Shown here: one piece after another, positions 5,717 to 11,491 of the stretch
Numbering within the stretch: the stretch's first letter is position 1
Layout: every line of letters begins with the position of its first letter
DNA from: VMFW01 sp038058095
GTDB lineage: Bacteria > Patescibacteriota > Minisyncoccia > UBA6257 > 2-01-FULL-56-20
Length of the DNA stretch: 13,190 nt
Assembly (NCBI GenBank): GCA_038058095.1
Contig: JBBUBW010000033.1
Location: forward strand, 1-13,190
Direction of reading: 5' to 3'
Translations under genes and position numbers: made by a program
Notes under the pieces: generated by a model
Database searches by the model: none
The model's input: the letters and a program-made list of their open reading frames with translations, nothing else
Told to the model about the DNA's origin: nothing

Positions 5717-6264
5717 AAGGATTTTTTCTTTAGAAAGGATTTAATTCCAAAAATAACAAAAACCAAAATAATTAGGAATGCCGCAATGCCGACAAGAGGA
5801 TTTTGATTTTGGCCGAACCAGCCCATAATGTTGGCTAAGAAAAGTGGGTTACGATTTTGGATAGTGAGTTCAACCGGAATCTTTACTCCCCCGCCGGCAT
5901 TGAAGGAATTTTTTGAAAGAGGGCGGGCAACGACCGAAAGATTGGTTTGGAATTGGCCGGATTCGGAAAAATTAAAAGAAACACTGACTTCGCGAGACTG
6001 TCCTGATTCTAACACGAAACTGGCGGGAGAGGTTTTAATTTGGAGATCAAAGCTATCGGGATAGACATCAAAAACGGCGACCTCGGGAGAAGGATTGCTG
6101 ACGGTTAAATAAGTCTGGAATTTTTCTCCCGTAGTGCCCTCAAGTTTGATTTTAGAGGGGTTGACTTCGAGACCGACGGCAGAAGCAATCGGTGTTAGAT
6201 GTAGGAGGTTGGAAGTAAGAAGTAAAGCAAATACGGCTATTAAATTAATCTTAGTTTTAGGCAT
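5707..6264 (-). CDS. Secreted, membrane-anchored Ig-like (beta-sandwich) protein
   Basis: A 185-aa protein: a signal peptide of about 29 residues ending at IASA, a beta-sandwich region (about 30-135) with the pattern of DUF916/COG1470-type domains (GLEVNPSKIKLEGTTGE, then YLTVSNPS, then VARPL), a transmembrane helix at about 156-176, and a KKKSLSS cytoplasmic tail. The orientation puts the beta domain outside. Its ATG follows the stop of the 606-aa transcobalamin-like gene with one base between, so the two are almost surely translated together. A plausible role is to hold or orient that secreted protein at the cell surface; this is inference from coupling and topology. The last codons and the stop fall in a dispersed repeat, so the original C-terminus may have been slightly altered. 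Confidence 0.8.
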   Translation of the reverse strand: MPKTKINLIAVFALLLTSNLLHLTPIASAVGLEVNPSKIKLEGTTGEKFQTYLTVSNPSPEVAVFDVYPDSFDLQIKTSPASFVLESGQSREVSVSFNFSESGQFQTNLSVVARPLSKNSFNAGGGVKIPVELTIQNRNPLFLANIMGWFGQNQNPLVGIAAFLIILVFVIFGIKSFLKKKSLSS

Positions 6265-6265
6265 T

Positions 6266-8086
6266 TTAATTTAAGGGAATAGCCCAGAAGATGAGCTGGC
6301 CGGTTTTGGAACCGGAGGAAGTGTAGCTTGAAGGAACGTTAAGTTCAACTTTGGTATTTCGATTCTCCCCCACGTTTAATTGAGCGCTATAGTCCTGCCA
6401 ATTTTTTGAGTCAAGGCGCAGATAATTTACAAAAACATCATCGCCGTTGACGCTGCCTTCAAGGTAAAGATTTTTTTGGCCTTGGTTTTTAAGAGTAATG
6501 TTTTCGGATTTAGCGGAGCCCGGGGTGACATCGCCAAAGGATAAGTTTGAACCACCACCAGAAAGGGTGATATTAAAACCAACCGAATCGCCGCCCGGAG
6601 TTCCTCCCCCGCCCGCGCTTCCGGCAAGGATATTAGCGGTAAGGTTTAATGAGGTTTCGGTTTTTTGACCAACGATTAATTTTTCCTCTTCGCTTCTTAG
6701 GTGGCCGTCTTTAGTTGCGAAAATTTTATAGGCGCCGTCAGCAGGAGAGAGAGAAGCTTGACCGGAGGAATTGGTGGCGGCGGTATTGGTTCCAAAGTGA
6801 AGAGTGGCGCCTTCGAGCGGATGCCAGCTACCGGAGTCAAAATATTCGACCGTGGCTTGGGCGCTTCCGCCGGAGGGAATTTCGGAATTGCTTAAAGTAA
6901 TTCGGGTGAGTTTCCAGTTAAAATCGCCGTAGTACCAGAGAACTTGGTCGTCGGCTTTAAGTGCATAATCCATGGCGCCGACGCTTGGAGAGGTAAAATT
7001 TACCGCATAGAGCCAGCCGATGGAGCCGGTGGCCACGTCGGAGCCGATTTGGTCTAAGTAGGGGCCAAATGAAGTGTCCTTAATGTGGTAAGTAACGCCG
7101 CAATCGGCCGCGATAATTTTTACTATTTCTAAAGGATTGGGCGCGTTTACTTTGCCGACGCATAAATCCTTATCACCGCCCACGATGCGATAAGAAACTA
7201 GTGGAGAAATTGGCGGAGTAAACTTCTCGACAGGATAAGATTTGTTTAAGAGAGCGATTAGAGCGTAAGAGGTGGTGATGGGAGTGAAGGAGTCTTCGCC
7301 CGTGCCTTTTTGGAATTCGTAAAAACCGGTGGCGGTCGCAAGAGTGTTTAAATGATCAATCGGGCTTTGGGCGTTTTGAGTCCATGAGGCGGGACTTTCG
7401 CCAACTTTATTTAGCGCTGAAATAACCCACGAATCAGAAGAGGCATCGGAGGAAGTGCTGAAAGAACTTTTGGGATCATAGGGAAATCCCCCATCGGGGT
7501 TTTGGGCGCTTTTTAAATAATCCAAAGCTTTGGAGATTTTGGGGTCGGTTTTAGGTACGCCCACTTCAGACAACGCCATAATCGCCATCGAGGTCATGTT
7601 GGTGTCACCACTCGCGCCTACGGCGAAAGACCAACTGCCATCAGAGTTTTGATTGTTAAGAACGAAATTTTTTGATCCTTGAATAATAGCGCTATCCGCG
7701 GATTCACCGGCGGAGATTAAAGCTAAAATACCAAAAATGTCGTCGTTGATTATTGAGGTGTCGCCGATTTGATTATCGGAATAAAAAGATTCGAGTTTGG
7801 TTACAAAGTTTTCGTTCGGGAAAGTGCGGGGGTCTTTACTGGCGGCGGATAGAGCTAAAATTGGAGCTTCGTAGTCGGTAGCTTTGGTGCCGGAGAAAGT
7901 TTTTAGATAATCGACATTGGGAGTTTCGCCTGCGGTGGCTAAAGCCATAGTAATCCATGAGTTGGGGGTTTTGGTTTTAAGATAGGCAAGGGCGGAGCTA
8001 GTGTCGCCTTGGGCTTGATACGTGAGCGGTGCGAAGGAAACCAAGACGATGACAAGGGTGATTGATGAAATAAGTTTTTTATTCAT
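6266..8086 (-). CDS. Transcobalamin/intrinsic-factor-like secreted protein (alpha/alpha-toroid + DUF4430)
   Basis: A 606-aa protein. A signal peptide covers residues 1 to about 27. Residues 30-285 carry prenyltransferase/squalene-cyclase-type toroid repeats (QNSDGSW, DTNMTSMAIMAL, QNPDGGF, DSWVISAL). Residues 298-392 form a DUF4430 domain (GWLYAVN, then YALKADDQVLWYYGDF). Next come a carboxypeptidase-regulatory-like beta domain (about 400-472), a Gly-rich hinge (about 490-500) and a C-terminal Ig-like domain. Toroid followed by DUF4430 is the order in animal intrinsic factor, transcobalamin and haptocorrin, which clamp B12 between the two. The cobalamin riboswitch upstream supports a B12 role; binding itself is inference. 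The only two cysteines (309, 329) are in the DUF4430 part and may form a disulfide. I chose the ATG at 8084-8086, not the upstream ATG at 8170, because it begins the signal peptide; the longer version would read through a hairpin repeat. Confidence 0.85.
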   Translation of the reverse strand: MNKKLISSITLVIVLVSFAPLTYQAQGDTSSALAYLKTKTPNSWITMALATAGETPNVDYLKTFSGTKATDYEAPILALSAASKDPRTFPNENFVTKLESFYSDNQIGDTSIINDDIFGILALISAGESADSAIIQGSKNFVLNNQNSDGSWSFAVGASGDTNMTSMAIMALSEVGVPKTDPKISKALDYLKSAQNPDGGFPYDPKSSFSTSSDASSDSWVISALNKVGESPASWTQNAQSPIDHLNTLATATGFYEFQKGTGEDSFTPITTSYALIALLNKSYPVEKFTPPISPLVSYRIVGGDKDLCVGKVNAPNPLEIVKIIAADCGVTYHIKDTSFGPYLDQIGSDVATGSIGWLYAVNFTSPSVGAMDYALKADDQVLWYYGDFNWKLTRITLSNSEIPSGGSAQATVEYFDSGSWHPLEGATLHFGTNTAATNSSGQASLSPADGAYKIFATKDGHLRSEEEKLIVGQKTETSLNLTANILAGSAGGGGTPGGDSVGFNITLSGGGSNLSFGDVTPGSAKSENITLKNQGQKNLYLEGSVNGDDVFVNYLRLDSKNWQDYSAQLNVGENRNTKVELNVPSSYTSSGSKTGQLIFWAIPLN

Positions 8087-8101
8087 TGTTAATTTTTTTC
8101 C

Positions 8102-8163
8102 AGGATAGTAGAAATTCGACTTGCTTCGCAAAAAATCCATTAGTCGAATTTCACTACCTGGTT
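8102..8163. repeat. 62-bp hairpin direct repeat, copy 1
   Basis: It is identical to 8444-8505 except at two positions, 342 bp apart. Each copy is itself a hairpin: AGTAGAAATTCGACT against AGTCGAATTTCACTACCT with a loop of about 20 nt containing GCTTCGC. This copy lies between the riboswitch terminator and the start codon at 8086. On the minus strand it carries TTGCGA-18-TATCCT, which could act as a weak promoter that escapes the riboswitch. Confidence 0.8.
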
Positions 8164-8187
8164 TATTCATGGTTTAAAATAATTGCT

Positions 8188-8223
8188 TAAAATTCAAAAC
8201 TCCCCGTTCGAGCGGAGAGTTTT
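8188..8223 (-). terminator. Expression-platform terminator of the cobalamin riboswitch
   Basis: On the minus strand AAAACTCTCCG and CGGGGAGTTTT (8196-8223) form an 11-bp stem (one T-G) with a 6-nt loop, followed by a TTTTGAATTTT tract. It lies about 58 nt downstream of the aptamer region and about 100 nt upstream of the start codon. The position suits B12-dependent premature termination. Confidence 0.82.
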
Positions 8224-8280
8224 AGTAATTTCGACAAAAATACTTTTCCCTTTGCTCGAGGGCTCCCGGAACTTGAAGTT

Positions 8281-8417
8281 AAGTAACGGGATGATTCTAA
8301 ACGTATGCACGGTTGGCCTTCGGACTCGTTGCGCTTTGAAGCGCAAGTTACCGTAGCGGCACTGTGTAGGATTCACACCTACTTCCCCAACCAACGGACA
8401 AATACTGCGGGTGCATA
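8281..8417 (-). promoter_or_regulatory. Cobalamin riboswitch
   Basis: The minus strand carries the conserved core of the B12-riboswitch family in order: GGGGAAGTAGGTGTGAATCC (complement 8370-8389), CTACACAGTGCCGCTACGGTAA (about 8348-8369), a variable GC hairpin (GCGCTT/AAGCGC, 8332-8344), CGAGTCCGAAGGCCAACC (about 8311-8328). Outer pairing P1 is TATGCAC/GTGCATA (8411-8417 with 8304-8310). The GGTGTGAATCC box and GAGTCCGAAGGCC are the usual landmarks. Past P1, about 8281-8303 probably belongs to the kissing-loop/regulatory part. A terminator at 8188-8223 follows, so the expected logic is OFF when B12 is plentiful. It controls the transcobalamin-like gene. Confidence 0.9.
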
Positions 8418-8443
8418 TTTAATTCAAAGAACGGGAGTTTGCT

Positions 8444-8505
8444 AGGATAGTAGAATTTCGACTTGCTTCGCAAAAAATCCACTAGTCGAATTTCACTACC
8501 TGGTT
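8444..8505. repeat. 62-bp hairpin direct repeat, copy 2
   Basis: Partner of 8102-8163, matching at 60 of 62 positions, same orientation. It stands just upstream of the riboswitch aptamer, so the two copies bracket aptamer and terminator. Recombination between them would remove the riboswitch and fuse the upstream promoter to the gene. Confidence 0.8.
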
Positions 8506-8534
8506 AAATTACTCCGCAGAGAGAATGGTGTCAA
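8506..8534 (-). promoter_or_regulatory. Probable promoter of the riboswitch operon
   Basis: TTGACA (complement 8529-8534) is exact. TAATTT (complement 8506-8511) lies 17 bp downstream and is a weak -10. Transcription would start near 8499, pass through repeat copy 2 and then the riboswitch. Confidence 0.5.
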
Positions 8535-8662
8535 ATAGGGGTGTTGTGGATAAACCCAAGCTGTGGTCAGTTTTGAAAAAAGCGCAAACCCACTACAAGC
8601 AGAGCCTCGACGAAACCTAACCGCTCGGGCGGGAGTCCAAGCGTTTCGCCCGCGAAGCGGGT
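8535..8662. other. Intergenic stretch without a recognised gene
   Basis: It contains one sequence identical to the DnaA-box consensus in reverse (TGTGGATAA, 8545-8553) and a small hairpin (CCCGC/GCGGG, about 8648-8660) just after the stop of the upstream minus-strand gene. No T-tract follows that hairpin, so I do not call a terminator. Confidence 0.4.
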
Positions 8663-9127
8663 CTAAATCCATCTGGGAGGTATTTTCAATAAATCTCTAA
8701 TATCTTTTACAGTATTACCTTTGTTATTTCCTTTGTTGCTATCAAATACATGATTTGATAAAGCACCCAACTCCTTAACTGCCTTTTGAACATCTTCTTG
8801 AGATGGGATCAATCTGATCAGTGAGAAAAGCGACTTTATAAAAACAGCATTATAAGCCGCGCCGAGATCGCCAGCAAGTTTTCTCAATTCGTGAGAACAT
8901 TCCAATTTCCTTGCAAGTGCCATATCTGTATTGATCGATCCCAAAGAAGTTATGGCGTTTAGATAAAAAAGAAGCTTGCTATCAATCTCTCCGACTACTC
9001 TCCTGTATCGTATAATCGCATCAAAAATAAAATAAGTCATTAAGGATACGAAAAAGGGATGTTTAATAATTTCCCACAGCCATATAAAAAATTCTTTCAA
9101 GATACAAACAATTACCTTAATATCCAT
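8663..9127 (-). CDS. Hypothetical membrane-anchored protein
   Basis: 154 aa, family not recognised. An N-terminal hydrophobic segment at about residues 18-40 (FVSLMTYFIFDAII) is followed by an amphipathic, probably helical cytoplasmic part (45-125) rich in Leu/Ala/Lys and a Lys/Asn/Gly-rich tail (130-138). Codon use is AT-richer than in the neighbouring operon, and no partner gene is adjacent, so it could be an acquired gene. A GGGA just before the ATG is too close to be a good ribosome binding site. The 69-bp gap to the next gene upstream contains nothing I recognise. Confidence 0.7.
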   Translation of the reverse strand: MDIKVIVCILKEFFIWLWEIIKHPFFVSLMTYFIFDAIIRYRRVVGEIDSKLLFYLNAITSLGSINTDMALARKLECSHELRKLAGDLGAAYNAVFIKSLFSLIRLIPSQEDVQKAVKELGALSNHVFDSNKGNNKGNTVKDIRDLLKIPPRWI

Positions 9128-9196
9128 ATCCCTTATTTACACACCCAGTAAAGCTAAACATAGGAAGCACGAAATTCGCCTACTCATTAAGTGCTT

Positions 9197-9433
9197 CTAA
9201 TGTCTAAGACCGGTTTTGCTTTCGAGCACGTGGATTCTTTGTTCAACGTCTTTGAAGCGATGTTCGGTATCAGACATCCAAGCATTCACGTGAAGATTCA
9301 AATCGTTGATGGCGTTTAGGATTTCACCTTTAGCTTCGCCTAATTCGCTCTTAGTTACCATGTCGCGCCGGATAGCCGAAAATTCCTCAGCGCTCATTCT
9401 GGCTAATTTATTAATTTGGTCTTCTTTCTCCAT
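9197..9433 (-). CDS. Small coiled-coil hypothetical protein
   Basis: 78 aa, soluble, strongly charged and almost wholly helical. Heptad-like spacing runs from about residue 34 to 72 (ILNAINDLNLHVNAW, then VEQRIHVLE). Short proteins of this make-up with DVEQR/DVDKR-type heptads are frequent in Patescibacteria and have no assigned function. The promoter at 9440-9467 places the transcription start within a base or two of the ATG at 9431-9433, so the mRNA is probably leaderless. It might oligomerise or partner another small protein; nothing in the sequence decides this. Confidence 0.72.
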   Translation of the reverse strand: MEKEDQINKLARMSAEEFSAIRRDMVTKSELGEAKGEILNAINDLNLHVNAWMSDTEHRFKDVEQRIHVLESKTGLRH

Positions 9434-9439
9434 GATTTT

Positions 9440-9467
9440 ATTGTAATGCTAGGTTATAACCTGTCAA
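9440..9467 (-). promoter_or_regulatory. Promoter of the 78-aa gene, apparently leaderless
   Basis: TTGACA (complement 9462-9467), a 16-bp spacer and TACAAT (complement 9440-9445; 5 of 6 to consensus). The start codon begins 7 bases after the -10 box, where transcription itself should start. Confidence 0.65.
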
Positions 9468-9538
9468 TGACTGCAAAATGCACCATTCTGCAATGCGCCC
9501 CGATACTAAATTTCGCCAGCTTGTGGACCTAGGCGGAA

Positions 9539-9564
9539 CCCTCCTTCGTTAAAACTACGGAGGG
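9539..9564. repeat. Small palindromic repeat
   Basis: CCCTCC and GGAGGG (9539-9544/9559-9564) close a hairpin with the loop TTCGTTAAAACTAC. Similar palindromes are common between genes in Patescibacteria. There is no T-tract on either side, so it is not an obvious terminator. Ten bases upstream, CTTGTGGACC (9520-9529) repeats part of the tRNA-Ala flank at 9603-9612. Confidence 0.45.
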
Positions 9565-9593
9565 CACGGTCGAACTCGCCATCCAGCAACCCC

Positions 9594-9700
9594 AATAACA
9601 AACTTGTGGACCCACCGGGAATTGAACCCGGACCTCAGCAATGCGAATGCTGCGTAATGCCGTTTTACTATGGGCCCAATAGGCCCACAAGTTTGTTATT
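9594..9700. repeat. 16-bp inverted repeat enclosing tRNA-Ala
   Basis: AATAACAAACTTGTGG (9594-9609) is the perfect reverse complement of 9685-9700. The left arm overlaps the last three bases of the tRNA. In the precursor RNA the leader repeats GGGCC just before the mature 5' end, so leader and 3' end could pair over about 19 positions and compete with the acceptor stem. Confidence 0.75.
9607..9677 (-). tRNA. tRNA-Ala (CGC)
   Basis: On the minus strand: acceptor GGGCCCA/TGGGTCC, which contains the G3-U70 pair that marks alanine tRNAs; D-arm GTAA-AACGGCA-TTAC; anticodon arm CAGCA-TTCGCAT-TGCTG with anticodon CGC (reads GCG); T-arm CCGGG-TTCAATT-CCCGG; discriminator A; no CCA encoded. At 71 nt it is slightly short, because of a 7-nt D-loop and a 4-nt variable loop. 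Confidence 0.93.
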
Positions 9701-9722
9701 AAGAAAAAGATGCCGTTCTGCC

Positions 9723-9742
9723 CCTGCCTACCGGCAGGCAGG
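9723..9742. repeat. Small palindrome CCTGCCT/AGGCAGG
   Basis: A 7-bp stem with the loop ACCGGC, immediately downstream of the tRNA-Ala region on the plus strand. It has no T-tract. A short intergenic palindrome of unknown role. Confidence 0.45.
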
Positions 9743-9754
9743 ACCGAACCATAG

Positions 9755-9796
9755 GCCCTCCTAATTTTTGCCCTCCAAAACTTAGGAGGGTAAACC
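9755..9796. repeat. Interspersed repeat, ACTTAGGAGG family, copy C
   Basis: CCCTCCTAATTTTTG followed by CCCTCCAAAACTTAGGAGGG. The last block is a hairpin (CCCTCC/GGAGGG) and is nearly the same as 5661-5684 in copy B. Confidence 0.5.
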
Positions 9797-9811
9797 CTTT
9801 CCCTTAAATTA

Positions 9812-9913
9812 TTACCTTAAAAAGAGGGGTAAAACAAGGGAGAAGAACACAAAGATTACGAAGATAATCAGAACGATTTGTTTGAGTTTTTCTTTGCTTT
9901 TGGGTTTCGCCAT
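9812..9913 (-). CDS. Micro membrane protein (33 aa)
   Basis: Frame: MAKPKSKEKLKQ, then one continuous hydrophobic helix (residues 13-32, IVLIIFVIFVFFSLVLPLFL), then R and stop. A lysine-rich cytoplasmic head before one membrane span suggests N-in topology. Its ATG comes one base after the stop of the preceding 37-aa ORF, which in turn overlaps the rhodanese gene, so all three are read as one operon. This coupling is the main evidence that it is a real gene. I do not recognise a family. Confidence 0.6.
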   Translation of the reverse strand: MAKPKSKEKLKQIVLIIFVIFVFFSLVLPLFLR

Positions 9914-9914
9914 T

Positions 9915-10028
9915 TTAGATGCCGCTGGTTGCTAACTTAAAATATACGACCTCGATTATCATAATAACCAAAGAAATAATAATTGACCATAGGAGCCATT
10001 TCAAGATTGATCCGGGAATTTTTTTCAT
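9915..10028 (-). CDS. Micro membrane protein (37 aa)
   Basis: Frame: MKKIPGSILKW, then one hydrophobic segment (about residues 11-28, WLLWSIIISLVIMIIEVV), then a short YFKLATSGI tail. The start overlaps the rhodanese stop as ATGA, and the stop is one base from the next micro-ORF. That arrangement suggests translational coupling and a membrane-linked role beside the rhodanese. Family not recognised. Confidence 0.6.
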   Translation of the reverse strand: MKKIPGSILKWLLWSIIISLVIMIIEVVYFKLATSGI

Positions 10029-10321
10029 TTTTCTACTGCGCCGCCTTGGGCTTGCCAATCCTTGAGACCGCCAAGATTTTCGACATTTGAGTAGCCGGCT
10101 TTTTGCAATATGTTTTTGGCGCAGCCGGCACGGCCACCGGCTTGGCAGTAGAGGTAAATTTTCTTATCTTTCGGAACTTGCGGCAACTCCCCTTTTTCGA
10201 TTTTAGCTATCTCAAAATGAAGAGCTCCCGCGGCGTGGCTTTCATTCCATTCGTCATCGCGGCGGACGTCGATTAAAACAGATTCTTTGTTTTTAATTTC
10301 TTCGACAATATTAGATAGCAT
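10025..10321 (-). CDS. Single-domain rhodanese
   Basis: 98 aa, the length of GlpE/PspE-type stand-alone rhodaneses. It has the DVR motif (D18-R20) with RDDEWNESH following, and the active-site loop CQAGGRA, with catalytic C59 and R64, which matches the CxxGxR pattern. Rhodaneses take up sulfane sulfur as a cysteine persulfide and pass it to a thiol acceptor. No signal peptide, so it is cytoplasmic. The stop overlaps the next gene as ATGA. A TATAAT box (complement 10337-10342) lies 15 bp before the ATG, giving a very short leader. It could receive sulfur from the cysteine-desulfurase-like enzyme at 3630-5108, but the genes are far apart, so that link is only a suggestion. Confidence 0.92.
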   Translation of the reverse strand: MLSNIVEEIKNKESVLIDVRRDDEWNESHAAGALHFEIAKIEKGELPQVPKDKKIYLYCQAGGRAGCAKNILQKAGYSNVENLGGLKDWQAQGGAVEK

Positions 10322-10336
10322 ATTTTTTCTTTAATA

Positions 10337-10342
10337 ATTATA
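10337..10342 (-). promoter_or_regulatory. -10 box of the rhodanese operon
   Basis: An exact TATAAT 15 bp before the ATG. The -35 region falls in the terminator hairpin of the upstream gene and has no good TTGACA match. Confidence 0.5.
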
Positions 10343-10344
10343 AC

Positions 10345-10369
10345 CCAAAAACCCCGACTTGAGGCGGGG
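10345..10369 (-). terminator. Intrinsic terminator of the PG-binding protein gene
   Basis: On the minus strand CCCCG and CGGGG (10352-10356/10365-10369) with an 8-nt loop are followed by TTTTTGGG. It stands 28 bp after the stop codon at 10397 and just before the rhodanese promoter. Confidence 0.72.
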
Positions 10370-10396
10370 CTTTGGGAACACTTACATAGAAGTGTG

Positions 10397-11383
10397 TTAC
10401 AGAGTGGTGGTAAAGCTGGATTGGCTGGAGGTGGCAGTGTTATTTGAGGTGTCTTTGGATTCCACTGCGTAGTAGTAAGTGGTGGTGGCGTTTAGGCCGG
10501 TTAAGCCAACCGAATGGCTAGTGGTAAAACCGCTTACTGTGGCGGTTAAAGCCGTTCCAAAATTCAGAGGATTTACGGTGCTGTAATAAACCCTACTGGT
10601 CGAGCTTTCGTTTGTCGTCCAAGTGATAGTGGCAGTCGTTGAAGCGATACCAGTCGCGTTAACGCTTGAAATGACCGGCGCGGTGACGTCTGGCGTCGAG
10701 GTGACATTGTGATCGTCATCGTCGCCGTGCTCTTTTTTATCGATGCCGGGCGGCAAAGTCTGGCAAGTTGGAATTGACGGCCTGTCATTTTTCTTTAACC
10801 AACCCTTGGCGATAAGATGGCCAGGCGGAACAATGGCGCAAATTTCGTGATCGTCGTCATTGTCTTCATGGCCTCTTCCCCTGCCAATTGTTGAAGTAGT
10901 AGTGCTGGTACTCGATTGAAGTCCAATTGGATTTTCTCTCAAGAGTTCGTTTAATTTTTTGAGAGTTTTGGGGCCAACGTTGCCAGCCTGCTCTATGCCA
11001 TGTTTTTCTTGGAATTTCTTAACCGCTTTTGAGGTCATGGATCCATAGTAGCCCGTAATTAAGCCTTCGGGATAAATTGCGGGATCCGCGGCCAAAAGCG
11101 CTTGCAGAATTTTCACGTTGTCACCACTCGATCCCTGCCTTAATGAGGTTACTAATTCGGCGATGGTGGTTTGTTTTTGAGTTTGAATTTGGGCTTGCTG
11201 GCTCCTCAAGGCGTTAATTTGAGTCTGAAGAGTTTGGAGCTGTTGAGTTAAGCTTTTAATTAAATCGAGCTGAGCTTGAGCTGATGAAGAAATCGTTTGC
11301 GCATGAACTACTGATTTCGGAGCGATGGGAATCATGATACCCGCCACAAATAGGGCGAGTATGAAGATGGATATTTTTTTCAT
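10397..11383 (-). CDS. Secreted peptidoglycan-binding protein with coiled coil, acidic-His linker and FnIII-like domain
   Basis: 328 aa. In order: signal peptide (1-28, ending VHA), a Gln/Leu-rich coiled coil (about 32-75), a PG_binding_1 domain (about 78-148; GDNVKILQALL, ITGYYGSMTSKAVKKFQ, GNVGPKTLKKLN), a Ser/Thr linker, two acidic-histidine clusters (HEDNDDDHE at 172-180 and HGDDDDH at 219-225) bracketing a segment with C182 and C207, and a fibronectin-III-like domain (about 234-328; ITWTTNESSTSRVYYS, LNATTTYYYAVESKD). Proteins that start like this are common in Parcubacteria and should sit on the cell wall. The acidic-His clusters could bind divalent metal ions; that is inference. It has its own terminator and no partner in tight linkage. 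The ATG lacks a Shine-Dalgarno sequence; an A-rich leader precedes it. Confidence 0.88.
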   Translation of the reverse strand: MKKISIFILALFVAGIMIPIAPKSVVHAQTISSSAQAQLDLIKSLTQQLQTLQTQINALRSQQAQIQTQKQTTIAELVTSLRQGSSGDNVKILQALLAADPAIYPEGLITGYYGSMTSKAVKKFQEKHGIEQAGNVGPKTLKKLNELLRENPIGLQSSTSTTTSTIGRGRGHEDNDDDHEICAIVPPGHLIAKGWLKKNDRPSIPTCQTLPPGIDKKEHGDDDDHNVTSTPDVTAPVISSVNATGIASTTATITWTTNESSTSRVYYSTVNPLNFGTALTATVSGFTTSHSVGLTGLNATTTYYYAVESKDTSNNTATSSQSSFTTTL

Positions 11384-11491
11384 TTTTTAATTTTTTGTTG
11401 TTAATTATTCGACCAAAATTCGACCTTTCTGTTTAGTTTGTTTAGGTAAATACGGGCATTCCGGGAGAAAGTTACCGGATTACAAAATTGC

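Noticed and set aside
6266..8086. Reading the toroid protein as a terpene cyclase or prenyltransferase
   Set aside because: It has a signal peptide, no visible cyclase acid motif, and a DUF4430 domain behind a B12 riboswitch.
8087..8170. Upstream ATG giving 28 extra residues on the transcobalamin-like protein
   Set aside because: It would put residues coded by a hairpin repeat in front of a clean signal peptide; the ATG at 8086 fits better.
8194..8394. A 66-aa minus-strand reading frame
   Set aside because: It coincides with the riboswitch and its terminator.
8545..8553. A perfect DnaA box (TGTGGATAA on the plus strand)
   Set aside because: It is single; no cluster, no AT-rich unwinding region and no dnaA/dnaN genes, so there is no case for an origin.
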